From Lewinellaceae bacterium (GTDB taxonomy: Bacteria; Bacteroidota; Bacteroidia; Chitinophagales; Saprospiraceae): a stretch of 64,000 nucleotides of DNA. A program made the position numbers and the translations under genes. Shown here piece after piece: positions 27,331 to 35,371 of the stretch (positions are counted from its first letter, which is position 1; each line of letters begins with the position of its first letter). The stretch is from the NCBI GenBank assembly GCA_020636445.1, contig JACJXV010000017.1:8866-72865 (forward strand), given 5' to 3'. A model generated the notes under the pieces. That model searched no databases. It was given only the letters and a program-made list of their open reading frames with translations, and was not told the origin of the DNA.

Positions 27331-27354
27331 ACTGGTGACTGGTGACTGGTGACT
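27331..27354. repeat. Heptanucleotide tandem repeat (ACTGGTG)n
   Basis: Three copies of ACTGGTG plus ACT. Part of a dispersed set of intergenic 7-mer repeats in this window. Confidence 0.85.
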
Positions 27355-27428
27355 TGTTATTCGTTACTCGTTTTCTGCTCACTGCTAACTAGATAGGCTC
27401 GCAAGGAAGACGCAGCGCGGGGGTAGGC

Positions 27429-27451
27429 CTGCTCACTGCTCACTGCTCACT
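27429..27451. repeat. Heptanucleotide tandem repeat (CTGCTCA)n
   Basis: Three copies of CTGCTCA plus CT; a partial copy lies at 27374-27390. Related in kind to the repeats near 34320, 46940 and 63964. Confidence 0.85.
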
Positions 27452-27746
27452 AAAAAACCAACCTTATCCATCCGGATGAGCTGATTTTGGATTTATTTTT
27501 AAATTTTCTGGTCTTCGCTAGGAGGAATTAAAAAAATATTGCCATTTTAGAGCCGTTGACACATCCCGAGCGGGAATTATGGAAAACAGGCGGCCCAAAC
27601 GGCTGTGTTTTCACCTTTTCGGAAAAAAGATCCCATCCATATCCCTGGAATCACCAGGTGTTGTCCCATGTAAGTATCCTTTGATCCTATGAACATTCGT
27701 TTGACACGATGGTCACCTTTATTGCTTAGTTCTAAAATTTACGGTC

Positions 27747-27842
27747 ATGTTGGTACTTTACATTGCATTGGGAGCTTTCATCATTGGTAGTGGGGTCATT
27801 ACAGGTTTAAACAACTTGCAACGGAGTAGCCGCAGGATCTGA
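27747..27842 (+). CDS. Candidate 31-residue single-pass membrane miniprotein
   Basis: ATG at 27747, TGA at 27840-27842. The product starts MLVLYIALGAFIIGSGVITG, a near-complete transmembrane segment with Gly spacing, and ends in a basic tail LNNLQRSSRRI (three Arg). This positive-inside pattern is typical of real bacterial membrane miniproteins. There is no strong Shine-Dalgarno sequence, which is common in Bacteroidota, and the upstream region is AT-rich. It could also be a chance frame; conservation would decide. Function unknown. Confidence 0.35.
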   Translation: MLVLYIALGAFIIGSGVITGLNNLQRSSRRI

Positions 27843-27965
27843 TTCTGGCTTTAGCTCAGTGGCGTTTGGCGAGTTAGCGAGGCCTGCCTGGCAGGAAATA
27901 ACACCGCACAAATCCAGCCCATGGCTAAAACCAAATGATTAGCGTCTAATCCCCCCGGGTAAGCG

Positions 27966-29189
27966 TTAGTCATCCTTCTCGGCGTCCCCCCAAATTTTAT
28001 TATCATAAGTTCGTTTTGGATTGCGCAGGCATCGCATTGCCTGGGTAAGGCCCGTTACCGTCATGGGAAACATGCGGTTACGTGTAAACGCTCGAATGGC
28101 ATTGACCGATTCGAAGAAGTCCCATTCGTAATCGGGCATCGGATTGATCCAGGCCATATTGGGGAAGTGATCGCGTAAGCGGCCCAACCAGGCAATGCCG
28201 GACTCGTCGTTGTAGTGCTCTACACTTCCCCCACGGTAAAATATTTCGTAGGGCGACATGGCTGCATCCCCGACAAAGATCAGCTTATAGTCGCTGTTGT
28301 AGCGGCGCAGCAACTCAAGGGTAGGGATTTTCTCGTGGTAGCGCCGCCGATTGTCGCGCCATACCGACTCGTACACACAATTGTGGAAATAGTAGAATTC
28401 AAGGTGCTTGAATTCCCAGCGGGCGGCCGAAAACAGCTGTTCGCACAACTCGATATGGTCGTCCATTGAGCCGCCCACATCCATGAGCAGCAGTACTTTG
28501 ACGCGGTTAGCGCGGGTAGGCTGCAGGGCCAGGTCCAGCACGCCGGCATTCGCCGAAGTCCGGCGGATTGTTTCGTCTAAATCCAGTTCGGTGGGTAATC
28601 CTTCCCGCGTCCAGTTGCGCAGTCGCTTCAGGATGAGTTTGATATTGCGGGTGTTGAGCTCAACGCGATCGTCGTAGTTGCGAAAGGCACGCTGTTCCCA
28701 TACTTTCAGCGCACTGCGGTTGCGGCTCTCCCCACCGGTGCGAATGCCTTCCGGGTGCTGGCCAAAAGCGCCGAAAGGAGAAGTGCCCCCGGAACCTATC
28801 CATTTATTGCCGCCAAAATGCGCTTCATTTTGCTCGGCTAATAATTCCCGCAGCCTTTCCATCAGGGCATCCAGGCCGCCAAGGCGCTCCAATTCTTCGG
28901 GATCTATCTCCTGCAGCAGTTGCTCACGCAACCAATCAGCGGGTAATTCCTGGGCCAGGAAGGCGGCTAGTGAACTTACGGTGCCAAAGTATTCGCCAAA
29001 CAGTAGATCGAAGCGGTCCAGTTGCGCTTCTTGTTTGACATAGATCGCCCGGGCCAGCGCGTAGAAGTCATCCATCTGCCAATGGCCGAGGCCCTGTTGC
29101 AGGGCATCCAGTAAAGCCAGGTGCTCGTGTAAACTGACGGGAATTCCGCCGCGCCGCAGGGCATAAAAAAAGTCGATCAGCATAGGCAC
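27966..29189 (-). CDS. CoxE-like von Willebrand factor A domain protein
   Basis: 407 residues, no signal peptide, so cytosolic. The N-terminal part (about 1-190) is helical (LIDFFYALRRGGIPVSLHEH). The C-terminal half (about 215-400) is a CoxE/COG3552-type VWA domain with the MIDAS motif VLLLMDVGGSMDDHI, a YYFHNCVYESVW strand and KLIFVGDAAMSPYEI near the second metal-binding region. Such proteins usually work with a MoxR-type AAA ATPase in metal-centre or complex assembly. No ATPase is adjacent here, so the partner must lie elsewhere. Start: GTG at 29189 or ATG at 29183 (MLIDFF); both fit. It lies 93 bp downstream of lepA on the same strand and may be read through from it. Confidence 0.85.
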   Translation of the reverse strand: MPMLIDFFYALRRGGIPVSLHEHLALLDALQQGLGHWQMDDFYALARAIYVKQEAQLDRFDLLFGEYFGTVSSLAAFLAQELPADWLREQLLQEIDPEELERLGGLDALMERLRELLAEQNEAHFGGNKWIGSGGTSPFGAFGQHPEGIRTGGESRNRSALKVWEQRAFRNYDDRVELNTRNIKLILKRLRNWTREGLPTELDLDETIRRTSANAGVLDLALQPTRANRVKVLLLMDVGGSMDDHIELCEQLFSAARWEFKHLEFYYFHNCVYESVWRDNRRRYHEKIPTLELLRRYNSDYKLIFVGDAAMSPYEIFYRGGSVEHYNDESGIAWLGRLRDHFPNMAWINPMPDYEWDFFESVNAIRAFTRNRMFPMTVTGLTQAMRCLRNPKRTYDNKIWGDAEKDD

Positions 29190-29282
29190 CGCTTTTAGCG
29201 TATCGCTTCACTCCCCTTTGCCGACGAGTGAAAATTAAACTATTCTGCCCTGGTGCTATGCTCCCCGCTAACTACTAAACTG

Positions 29283-31076
29283 TTAGTTGTTGAGTTTCAA
29301 GACGTCCAGGAAAGCTTTCTGGGGAACCTCTACACTACCAATCTGCCGCATTTTCTTTTTCCCTTCTTTTTGTTTTTCCAACAGCTTCCGCTTCCGGGTG
29401 ATATCCCCCCCGTAACATTTGGCGGTAACGTCCTTGCGCAGGGCAGAAATGGTTTCCCGGGCAATAATTTTAGCCCCAACAGCCGCCTGGATGGCAATGA
29501 CAAACTGCTGGCGGGGTAACAACTCTTTCAGTCGCTTGCAGATTTTCCGGCCAAACGCTTCGGCTTTATCACGATGAACCAGGGCGGATAAGGCATCCAC
29601 ATTTTCCCCGTTCAGTTTAATATCCATCCGCACCAGGTCCGAGGCCCGGTAGTCGATCATCGCATAGTCGAAAGAAGCGTAACCCCGGGAAACCGTTTTC
29701 AAGCGATCGTAAAAGTCGAAGACAATTTCGGCCAGCGGCATCTCGAAGGTCAATTCTACCCGGTTCTGCGTCAGATAGGATTGCTTGGTCATAAACCCGC
29801 GCTTCTCCATGCACAAAGTCATGATTATACCAATGTATTCAGGCTTGGTAATAATCTGCGCGCGAATATAGGGTTCCTCCACCCGCTGGATCCGCGAGGG
29901 ATCCGGTAATTCCGTTGGGGTTTTTACTGATATTTTCTCCCCTTTGGTAGAGTAGGCAAAATACGACACGTTGGGGACGGTCGTAATCACTTCCATATTG
30001 AACTCCCGCGACAAGCGTTCCTGGACAATCTCCAGGTGCAACATCCCCAGGAAGCCACAACGGAAACCAAACCCCAATGCAATCGATGTTTCGGGCTCAA
30101 ACACCAAAGAAGCATCGTTTAGTTGAAGTTTTTCGAGGCTATCCCGCAAGTCCTCAAAATCATCGTTATCGATAGGGAAAATACCGGCGAATACCATCGG
30201 CTTGACATCCTCAAAGCCATGAATTGCCTCTTCGCAGGGCCGCAGGGTGTGCGTCAGGGTATCCCCTACTTTAATTTCTTTGGATTCTTTAATCCCAGTA
30301 ATGATATAGCCAACATCGCCGGCCTGCATTTCATCGCGTGGCATCTGGTTGATCTGCAGGATGCCGATTTCATCAGCCTGGTATTCTTTTTCGGTATGGA
30401 AAAACCGCACCTTATCGCCCTTGCGCAAGGTTCCGTTTAGAATCCGGAAGTAAGCAATAACCCCCCGGAACGAGTTAAATACCGAATCAAAAATCAGTGC
30501 TTGCAGGGGAGCCTCCGGGTCACCTTTCGGTGGAGGAATCCGGTCGACAATAGCCGCCATAATTTCGGGTACCCCCTGGCCTGTTTTCCCGCTAGCCAAT
30601 AGAATATCTTCTTTACGGCACCCAATCAGGTCAATAATCTGGTCAGCTACCTCATCGACCATGGCACTTTCCATATCCACCTTGTTCAGAATGGGGATAA
30701 TTTCCAGGTCATGCTCAATGGCCAGGTAAAGGTTGGAAATGGTTTGTGCCTGGATGCCCTGCGTGGCGTCAACCAGCAACAACGCACCTTCACAGGCAGC
30801 AATGGAACGCGATACCTCATACGAGAAATCCACGTGCCCCGGCGTATCAATGAGGTTGAAGGTATATTTCTGTCCATCCGTATGCGGATAGTACATCTGC
30901 ACCGCGTGGCTCTTGATGGTAATCCCACGTTCCCTTTCCAGGTCCATGCTATCCAGGGCCTGATCCTTCATCTGCCGCTTATCGATCGTATGGGTAAACT
31001 CCAGCAGGCGATCCGACAAGGTACTCTTGCCATGATCGATGTGGGCGATAACACAAAAATTTCTTAAATGCTTCAT
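29283..31076 (-). CDS. lepA: Elongation factor 4 (LepA) GTPase
   Basis: 597 residues, the normal LepA length. Back-translocates or remodels stalled ribosomes and aids 30S assembly. The G domain shows G1 [10 protein letters not shown], switch [14 protein letters not shown]3 DTPGHVDF, G4 LNKVDM and the ASGKTGQGV region. Domain II, the EF-G-like III and V domains ([20 protein letters not shown]) and the LepA-specific C-terminal domain ([39 protein letters not shown]) follow in order. The last of these is diagnostic against EF-G, BipA and TetM. ATG start at 31076 with [14 protein letters not shown], the classical N-terminus. Upstream spacing to the next same-strand gene is about 250 bp, so it probably has its own promoter. 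Confidence 0.97.
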   Translation of the reverse strand: MKHLRNFCVIAHIDHGKSTLSDRLLEFTHTIDKRQMKDQALDSMDLERERGITIKSHAVQMYYPHTDGQKYTFNLIDTPGHVDFSYEVSRSIAACEGALLLVDATQGIQAQTISNLYLAIEHDLEIIPILNKVDMESAMVDEVADQIIDLIGCRKEDILLASGKTGQGVPEIMAAIVDRIPPPKGDPEAPLQALIFDSVFNSFRGVIAYFRILNGTLRKGDKVRFFHTEKEYQADEIGILQINQMPRDEMQAGDVGYIITGIKESKEIKVGDTLTHTLRPCEEAIHGFEDVKPMVFAGIFPIDNDDFEDLRDSLEKLQLNDASLVFEPETSIALGFGFRCGFLGMLHLEIVQERLSREFNMEVITTVPNVSYFAYSTKGEKISVKTPTELPDPSRIQRVEEPYIRAQIITKPEYIGIIMTLCMEKRGFMTKQSYLTQNRVELTFEMPLAEIVFDFYDRLKTVSRGYASFDYAMIDYRASDLVRMDIKLNGENVDALSALVHRDKAEAFGRKICKRLKELLPRQQFVIAIQAAVGAKIIARETISALRKDVTAKCYGGDITRKRKLLEKQKEGKKKMRQIGSVEVPQKAFLDVLKLNN

Positions 31077-31327
31077 ATCCTCAATACTTCACCAAATCTT
31101 CATTTAATCGGGCAACGGCCTTGCGCTGAAATTGTTCATCAAATTGCAGGCCTTCCGCTGCTGTCGCGGCAGTTCTCCGGGAATTACCTGCAAATTATTC
31201 AATTTTCAGCCCGAATGCTCACCGTCTGCCATAAATTCTCTTGCTTTCAGACCCAGAAAGGTGGTCTACGCGCAAAACGCACGCAAAATTCTGATTATTC
31301 TGGGGTTTTGCCAAGTAAAACGATCGA

Positions 31328-33421
31328 TCAATCGGTTTTTTTTTCTGGCTTCTCCGGTAACACCTCAATTTCTCCGGTTCGCCCATCGAGGGAAACCCAA
31401 TCTCCGGTACGCAAAACTACCGTTCGGGGAAGCTGGGTAATCGCCGGAATACCTGCCTCCCGCAGGATGATGGATGCATGCGACAGCAGTCCGCCCACAT
31501 ACGAAACGACCGCATCAACTTGCGAGAAAAAAGGTGCCCAGCCGGGATCCAGCGCATCTGCTACCAGGATGATTACATCATAGCCGGGTTTCTGGGCTAA
31601 ATCCAGTGAAGTGGCCGCCGCAACGCGCCATACCTGCCCCGTGACTTTTCCGGGCACCAGGCCGATTCCCTGTTGGTTACCGGTATTGTCACCAGCAGCC
31701 GCGGGCCCCATGGGAATCCGCCGTCCATCCCTATTGGCGCGAAAGGTATCCATATCCCAGCCAACCGGCTTATCGGCATCCGTCATCACGGGAATCTTTC
31801 CACTGGTCAGGTATTCCCGCACCTCAGCGGGAGTCCACGCCCAGGGGTTGGTATTTTCCGGCAGCAGTGCAGGTACATACTGCAGCCATTCCCGGCGAAA
31901 ATCGGCAAAGAGATGCATCGTTTCATGGCGTAAGTTTTCGCGGGCATGCACCAGGCGAATGATGGGTGCGAAGAGCCCAGTCCACCAGGCACCACTACCG
32001 GCACTTTCGGGTGTGGTTTTTTCACCGGAGTCTCCCTTACCCCCTAGCGCGGCCCAGGCATCCGCTGTCCATTCCTGAAACCGCGGTTGCGCCAAATCTG
32101 ATTCATAGAAGCCGCGGTGACCATACTGCGCCAGAAACTGAGCCCGGTCCATGCGGCCTTTCCCCAAATCTGCGATAGCCTCCAGGTAGGTGGTACTTAT
32201 ACTTTTTTGCTGAAGGGCCTTGGCCAAGGGTGCCAGCCATCCCCGCTGGTTAAGCCAGCGAACAGGGCCCGCCATTGCGCCGGTAAGGCTCTGCATCTGT
32301 TCTACCAGGCCGACATACACCTGCTGAAAGTCGTCCTGCCAGGCCGTAAGCGCTTTACGTGGATCTTTCAACCACCATTCCCGGCGGGCGGCTATTCGCC
32401 CGGGTAATTGCCGCTGGTGGCCTGCTACCCAGCGCCGCGATTTCCCTACACTGGTCAGCTGTTGCCCTAAAATCGCGAGAAAAACCCGCCACTTGGGCAG
32501 CATCGCCCAAAACCGGGGCTTCACCTGGTAAGGATCAACGGCTCCCACCGATTCACTGACCAACCCCGTCGGCAATCCCCAATGGACCATGACATCCAGC
32601 AGGGCCGAAAGGTTAATCCAGGGCATACCGGCCGTCTGCCAAATAAAAGATCGCTCGGGTAAGGTTGTATCCAGCCGCCGGTAATAGGAAAACAGCGCGG
32701 GTCCGGCATCAGCGATCACGCCTGTCATCAACCGCGAAGGAACAGGAGGTAAGATTTCCCGGTGATTAGCGGTAGTCAGCAACTCTTCTTCTTCCTGTCG
32801 GGTTGTGATCGGTCGGGCCTGTAGTAAGTAGAGTTCACCCTGAGCTACCGCCCATTCAATATCCAAACCGTGACTGGCAGGAAGTCCGCCCAGTAGTTTC
32901 CCTGCCAGGGCCGACAGCTTGATGAATGGTCGTCGCAAGGCGGCTGAGGGGCCAGCCCAAAAGGAATACCCCTTTGACCAGCGATAGTCCGCCATAGAAA
33001 AACGCGGCAGCAGCAAGAGCTCCGGGGTTATTTGCCCACTGACCAGCTGATCCCCCAAGCCTGCGGTCCATTCTACTTTCCATATTCCCCGGCGGTAAGC
33101 AAAAAGCACCCCACTATACTCGGCAGGCACCATTTCCTGGACAATCAGGCTGCTGCCTTCCGGCTGCGGATAGGAAGCAAATACCTCCGCCAGGGCTTCC
33201 GGCAACGCCTCGGCAGATACTTGCAGGCGGGTAAGAAACTGCCCGGCCTGGCTGCTTGTTTCCCCGTCCTCGTCGTGGTAGGAAGAGCGGACGGCTACCG
33301 GAAACCGGAGTCCCTCCATGGCATAATTCCCGGTCCGAAATGCTGTGTAAGTGATTATCCGAAAGGGAGGCGTAGGAAGCCCGGAGGCTTGAAAATGCCT
33401 TAATTGCTGGGATTTTAACAT
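31328..33421 (-). CDS. PEP-synthase/rifampin-phosphotransferase-like protein
   Basis: 697 residues. The N-terminal ATP-grasp (PPDK-N-like) part, about 30-215, has FPVAVRSSYHDEDGETSSQA, SSLIVQEMVPAEYSGVLFAY and LDIEWAVAQGELYLLQARPI. A helical middle region (about 230-590) is the likely acceptor-binding part. The C-terminal swivelling His domain (about 610-690) has DPGWAPFF and GGLLSHASIILREAGIPAI, with the phospho-accepting His. The layout matches enzymes that transfer ATP's beta-phosphate to small molecules (Rph on rifamycins) as well as PEP synthase relatives. It is shorter than PpsA and lacks the PEP-binding TIM barrel, so PEP synthesis is unlikely. It begins 6 bp after the alpha/beta-hydrolase homologue's stop; the two probably form an operon. 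Substrate unknown. Confidence 0.83.
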   Translation of the reverse strand: MLKSQQLRHFQASGLPTPPFRIITYTAFRTGNYAMEGLRFPVAVRSSYHDEDGETSSQAGQFLTRLQVSAEALPEALAEVFASYPQPEGSSLIVQEMVPAEYSGVLFAYRRGIWKVEWTAGLGDQLVSGQITPELLLLPRFSMADYRWSKGYSFWAGPSAALRRPFIKLSALAGKLLGGLPASHGLDIEWAVAQGELYLLQARPITTRQEEEELLTTANHREILPPVPSRLMTGVIADAGPALFSYYRRLDTTLPERSFIWQTAGMPWINLSALLDVMVHWGLPTGLVSESVGAVDPYQVKPRFWAMLPKWRVFLAILGQQLTSVGKSRRWVAGHQRQLPGRIAARREWWLKDPRKALTAWQDDFQQVYVGLVEQMQSLTGAMAGPVRWLNQRGWLAPLAKALQQKSISTTYLEAIADLGKGRMDRAQFLAQYGHRGFYESDLAQPRFQEWTADAWAALGGKGDSGEKTTPESAGSGAWWTGLFAPIIRLVHARENLRHETMHLFADFRREWLQYVPALLPENTNPWAWTPAEVREYLTSGKIPVMTDADKPVGWDMDTFRANRDGRRIPMGPAAAGDNTGNQQGIGLVPGKVTGQVWRVAAATSLDLAQKPGYDVIILVADALDPGWAPFFSQVDAVVSYVGGLLSHASIILREAGIPAITQLPRTVVLRTGDWVSLDGRTGEIEVLPEKPEKKTD

Positions 33422-33427
33422 ACTGTG

Positions 33428-34192
33428 CTATCCATTAATCGCCAGCAGGTCAACCAGCAGTTCGTAAAAGGATTCCGGCTGTTCCAACATGGGGAAATGA
33501 TCCCAACCGGGTATTATTTGTACCTGCGCGTGTGGAAAATCGCGCTGCCACCAGGCCACCTGGTGCGCGGCAACCACCCGTTCCTTATCGCCCCAAATGA
33601 GGTGATAAGGTTCTGCCTGCAATTTTTGCTGTACCCCTCGGTACCATTGCGGGGTAATCAAATCAAAGAAAACAGGAAAAGCCGCACACCGGCGGTAGTC
33701 ATTAAAAAATTCCCGTCGCAACTCCACCGGGATTGCCTCCGGCTGCTGGAACAAGCGTTTTTCCCACAGCGATTGCAAAACAGGCTCGTAGACCATCCGG
33801 TGAATCAGGTTGCGAATCAAAGGCGGCCGCATCAGCTGCGGAAAAAGCCGCCGCTCCAGTCCCGCACCAATGCACCCGTGCAAAATGACCTGTTGGGGTT
33901 CCCAGCCTGGTTCCCAGCCCCGGGCTGCCCATTCCAGGAGCATCGACCCGCCAATTCCATGGCCATAGACCACCCAGGGTTCCTTTTCAGCACCTGCAAT
34001 AGCCTTGCGCAAGGCTCCAATAAAAGGATCCCAACCGGGGGCACCCTCCGGCAATGCCCGGCCTTCGAACCCCGGTAACAAGGGCAGGTGTACCCGCCAA
34101 TCGCCGAATCCTCGCTCCCGGGCAATGTGCAGAAAAGGTTCAAAGCGCAGGTTTGCCCCACCATTCCCATGCACCATTAACAGATGTGCCAT
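33428..34192 (-). CDS. Alpha/beta-hydrolase-fold protein lacking the nucleophile serine
   Basis: 254 residues, cytosolic. The oxyanion region HGNGGANLRF and the fold's first strands are present. The acid is plausible in IWGDKERVVAAHQ and the His in PGWDHFPMLEQP. At the nucleophile elbow the sequence is VVYGHGIGGSML: the expected Gly-x-Ser-x-Gly reads Gly-His-Gly-Ile-Gly, so the serine is replaced by glycine. The DNA on the minus strand confirms GGC CAT GGA ATT GGC. It may be a binding protein or non-hydrolytic enzyme; the nearby Ser two residues downstream is off-register. Its stop is 6 bp before the phosphotransferase start, suggesting joint use of a substrate. A lid region (about 125-200) is helical and Arg/Phe-rich. 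Confidence 0.85.
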   Translation of the reverse strand: MAHLLMVHGNGGANLRFEPFLHIARERGFGDWRVHLPLLPGFEGRALPEGAPGWDPFIGALRKAIAGAEKEPWVVYGHGIGGSMLLEWAARGWEPGWEPQQVILHGCIGAGLERRLFPQLMRPPLIRNLIHRMVYEPVLQSLWEKRLFQQPEAIPVELRREFFNDYRRCAAFPVFFDLITPQWYRGVQQKLQAEPYHLIWGDKERVVAAHQVAWWQRDFPHAQVQIIPGWDHFPMLEQPESFYELLVDLLAING

Positions 34193-34235
34193 GTTCTCTT
34201 TGTTTTCAGCATAACCCCGTAAGGCGTAAAGTGTT

Positions 34236-34285
34236 TACCGGTATCACGGTCAATCAGTCCTAAAACAATGGGCTCATCTGCCGTT
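34236..34285. repeat. Imperfect direct repeat, left copy
   Basis: Starts TACCGGTATCACGGTCAATC and ends CATCTGCCGTT. About 43 of 50 positions match the right copy at 34451-34499. The copies flank the IS remnant. Confidence 0.75.
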
Positions 34286-34378
34286 CGTAGCTATCTCCTT
34301 GCGTTAAAAAGGGGGATGGAGTGAGCAGTGAGCGGGGTCTTGTCCTAAAATAGGTAGACATTTTTAACTTTGAAAAAG

Positions 34379-34429
34379 ATGTCAACAAAAAGCAGTCCGG
34401 TATTGGTTAGGTACAGCGAAAGGTTCAAG
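34379..34429 (+). pseudogene. Truncated 5' end of an IS3-like transposase orfA
   Basis: ATG at 34379 opens a frame beginning MSTKSSPVLVRYSERFK, resembling the VRYSExFK opening of IS3-group OrfA helix-turn-helix proteins in Bacteroidota. The likeness stops after about 17 residues. Upstream, TGTCCTAAAATAGGTAGACA looks like an IS end, and TTG-N22-TAACTTTG like its promoter. The rest of the element is missing. Confidence 0.45.
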
Positions 34430-34450
34430 ATGGAGGAGATCCATCAAACA

Positions 34451-34499
34451 TACCGGTACCGCGGTCAATCAGACCAAAACAGGGGGCTCATCCGCCGTT
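34451..34499. repeat. Imperfect direct repeat, right copy
   Basis: Starts TACCGGTACCGCGGTCAATC and ends CATCCGCCGTT; partner of 34236-34285. Confidence 0.75.
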
Positions 34500-34585
34500 T
34501 AAAAGTTAACTTATCTTTTTTACCCAGCCAAGGCAGCATTTGCCTTTATTTACCGTTCCTCTGAAAGAAGCATAAGCGAGGGAAT

Positions 34586-35371
34586 ATGATGAAGTGGATT
34601 ACAAGGTGGGGATTAGTTATCGGAGTAATCCTGGCCGGAAGCGCTTGTGAAATCGGCAAAGTCGGGGATCCCATCCTTATCGCGGATGTGGAAGAAGAGT
34701 TCACCGTCGAACTTCAGGAAAAATTTTCGCCCGGTAAGCGTGAATTAATCCTGAAACTGGCTACCGTCAAACAACAGGATTGCTCGAATTATCAAATTCG
34801 CTACCAGTGGCTCCAACGGCTCAAGCAACTCCAGTTATCCATTCGCGATCTGGTACGGACCAGCGATTGCCAGCCAGGGCCTGCCCCGGCATTGGCTACG
34901 GTAATAGCAGGTAACTTAAGTGCTGGTGATTATGAATTAACAATCGATCTGCAACAAACCGTAGTCAATGAAGGTATTCTCACCATAACACCTGAGTTGT
35001 ACCGCATTAAAATGAATACGGAGTATGGCTTGTCGTTCCTGAATCGGGAACTCCGGCAAATCCCCAACGAAACCATCTGGGGATATATAGCTTATTCCCC
35101 TGCTAAATTGAATGCAGCCAGAGAACTCCGGGAGGCTTTGCAAAAACAGACGCAAGGACTGGCTTTGCGCAGTGGTGATTATGGTTATTTCTCAGCGAGT
35201 GCCAGTAATATAAGCCTGAAAGGAGTACCCGGCAACCTGACCTATTTCCCCCTGGTGCGCCGTTTCACCGGCCAGGGTGACGAGCTGGCAGCATTAATCG
35301 GCAACTTCCGCGATATCCACGGAGCCGAACTACAAGTGGTAATGCAGGATACGAACGGCAGGATTTACTGA
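34586..35371 (+). CDS. Hypothetical lipoprotein
   Basis: 261 residues. The N-terminus MMKWITRWGLVIGVILAGSACEIG is a lipoprotein signal with lipobox AGSAC, so the mature protein is membrane-anchored from about Cys-21. The rest appears mixed alpha/beta with no recognised domain. Paired cysteines in QQDCSNYQIRYQW and TSDCQPGPAP may form a disulphide. An RGD-like motif is absent. GAGG at 34578-34581 is a fair ribosome site for ATG 34586 (a second ATG follows directly). It converges on the NrtR-like gene and the two stop codons overlap by 7 bp. Function unknown. Confidence 0.75.
   Translation: MMKWITRWGLVIGVILAGSACEIGKVGDPILIADVEEEFTVELQEKFSPGKRELILKLATVKQQDCSNYQIRYQWLQRLKQLQLSIRDLVRTSDCQPGPAPALATVIAGNLSAGDYELTIDLQQTVVNEGILTITPELYRIKMNTEYGLSFLNRELRQIPNETIWGYIAYSPAKLNAARELREALQKQTQGLALRSGDYGYFSASASNISLKGVPGNLTYFPLVRRFTGQGDELAALIGNFRDIHGAELQVVMQDTNGRIY

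Larger units (their letters stand above)
27102..27965. other. 864-bp intergenic region upstream of the giant gene
   Basis: Holds a strong hairpin (27227-27270), heptamer tandem repeats (27331-27354, 27429-27451), a branched inverted repeat (AGCCGTT at 27551, AACGGCT at 27598, with CCC-GAGC-GGG between), a candidate 31-codon gene (27747-27842), a 10-bp hairpin with one mismatch (27845-27854 / 27922-27931), and a GATTAG-CGT-CTAATC hairpin (27937-27951) that may terminate the CoxE-like gene. No promoter for the giant gene could be assigned with confidence. Confidence 0.6.
34193..34585. other. 393-bp intergenic region with an IS remnant and direct repeats
   Basis: Contains a pair of about 50-bp imperfect direct repeats, a fragment resembling the start of an IS3-type orfA, a promoter-like TTG-N22-TAACTTTG (34340-34372), and a GAGTGAGCAGTGAGC heptamer-type tract near 34320. 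No intact gene. Confidence 0.6.

Noticed and set aside
27847..27931. tRNA-like start (TAGCTCAGTGG, matching a D-arm) with pairing ends
   Set aside because: No T-arm GGTTCGAATCC-type sequence or anticodon stem in the right place, and the acceptor-like pairing has a mismatch. Better read as a hairpin or chance match.
27966..29189. CoxE-like gene considered part of a MoxR/VWA chaperone system
   Set aside because: No AAA ATPase gene lies in the window, so the pairing cannot be supported here.
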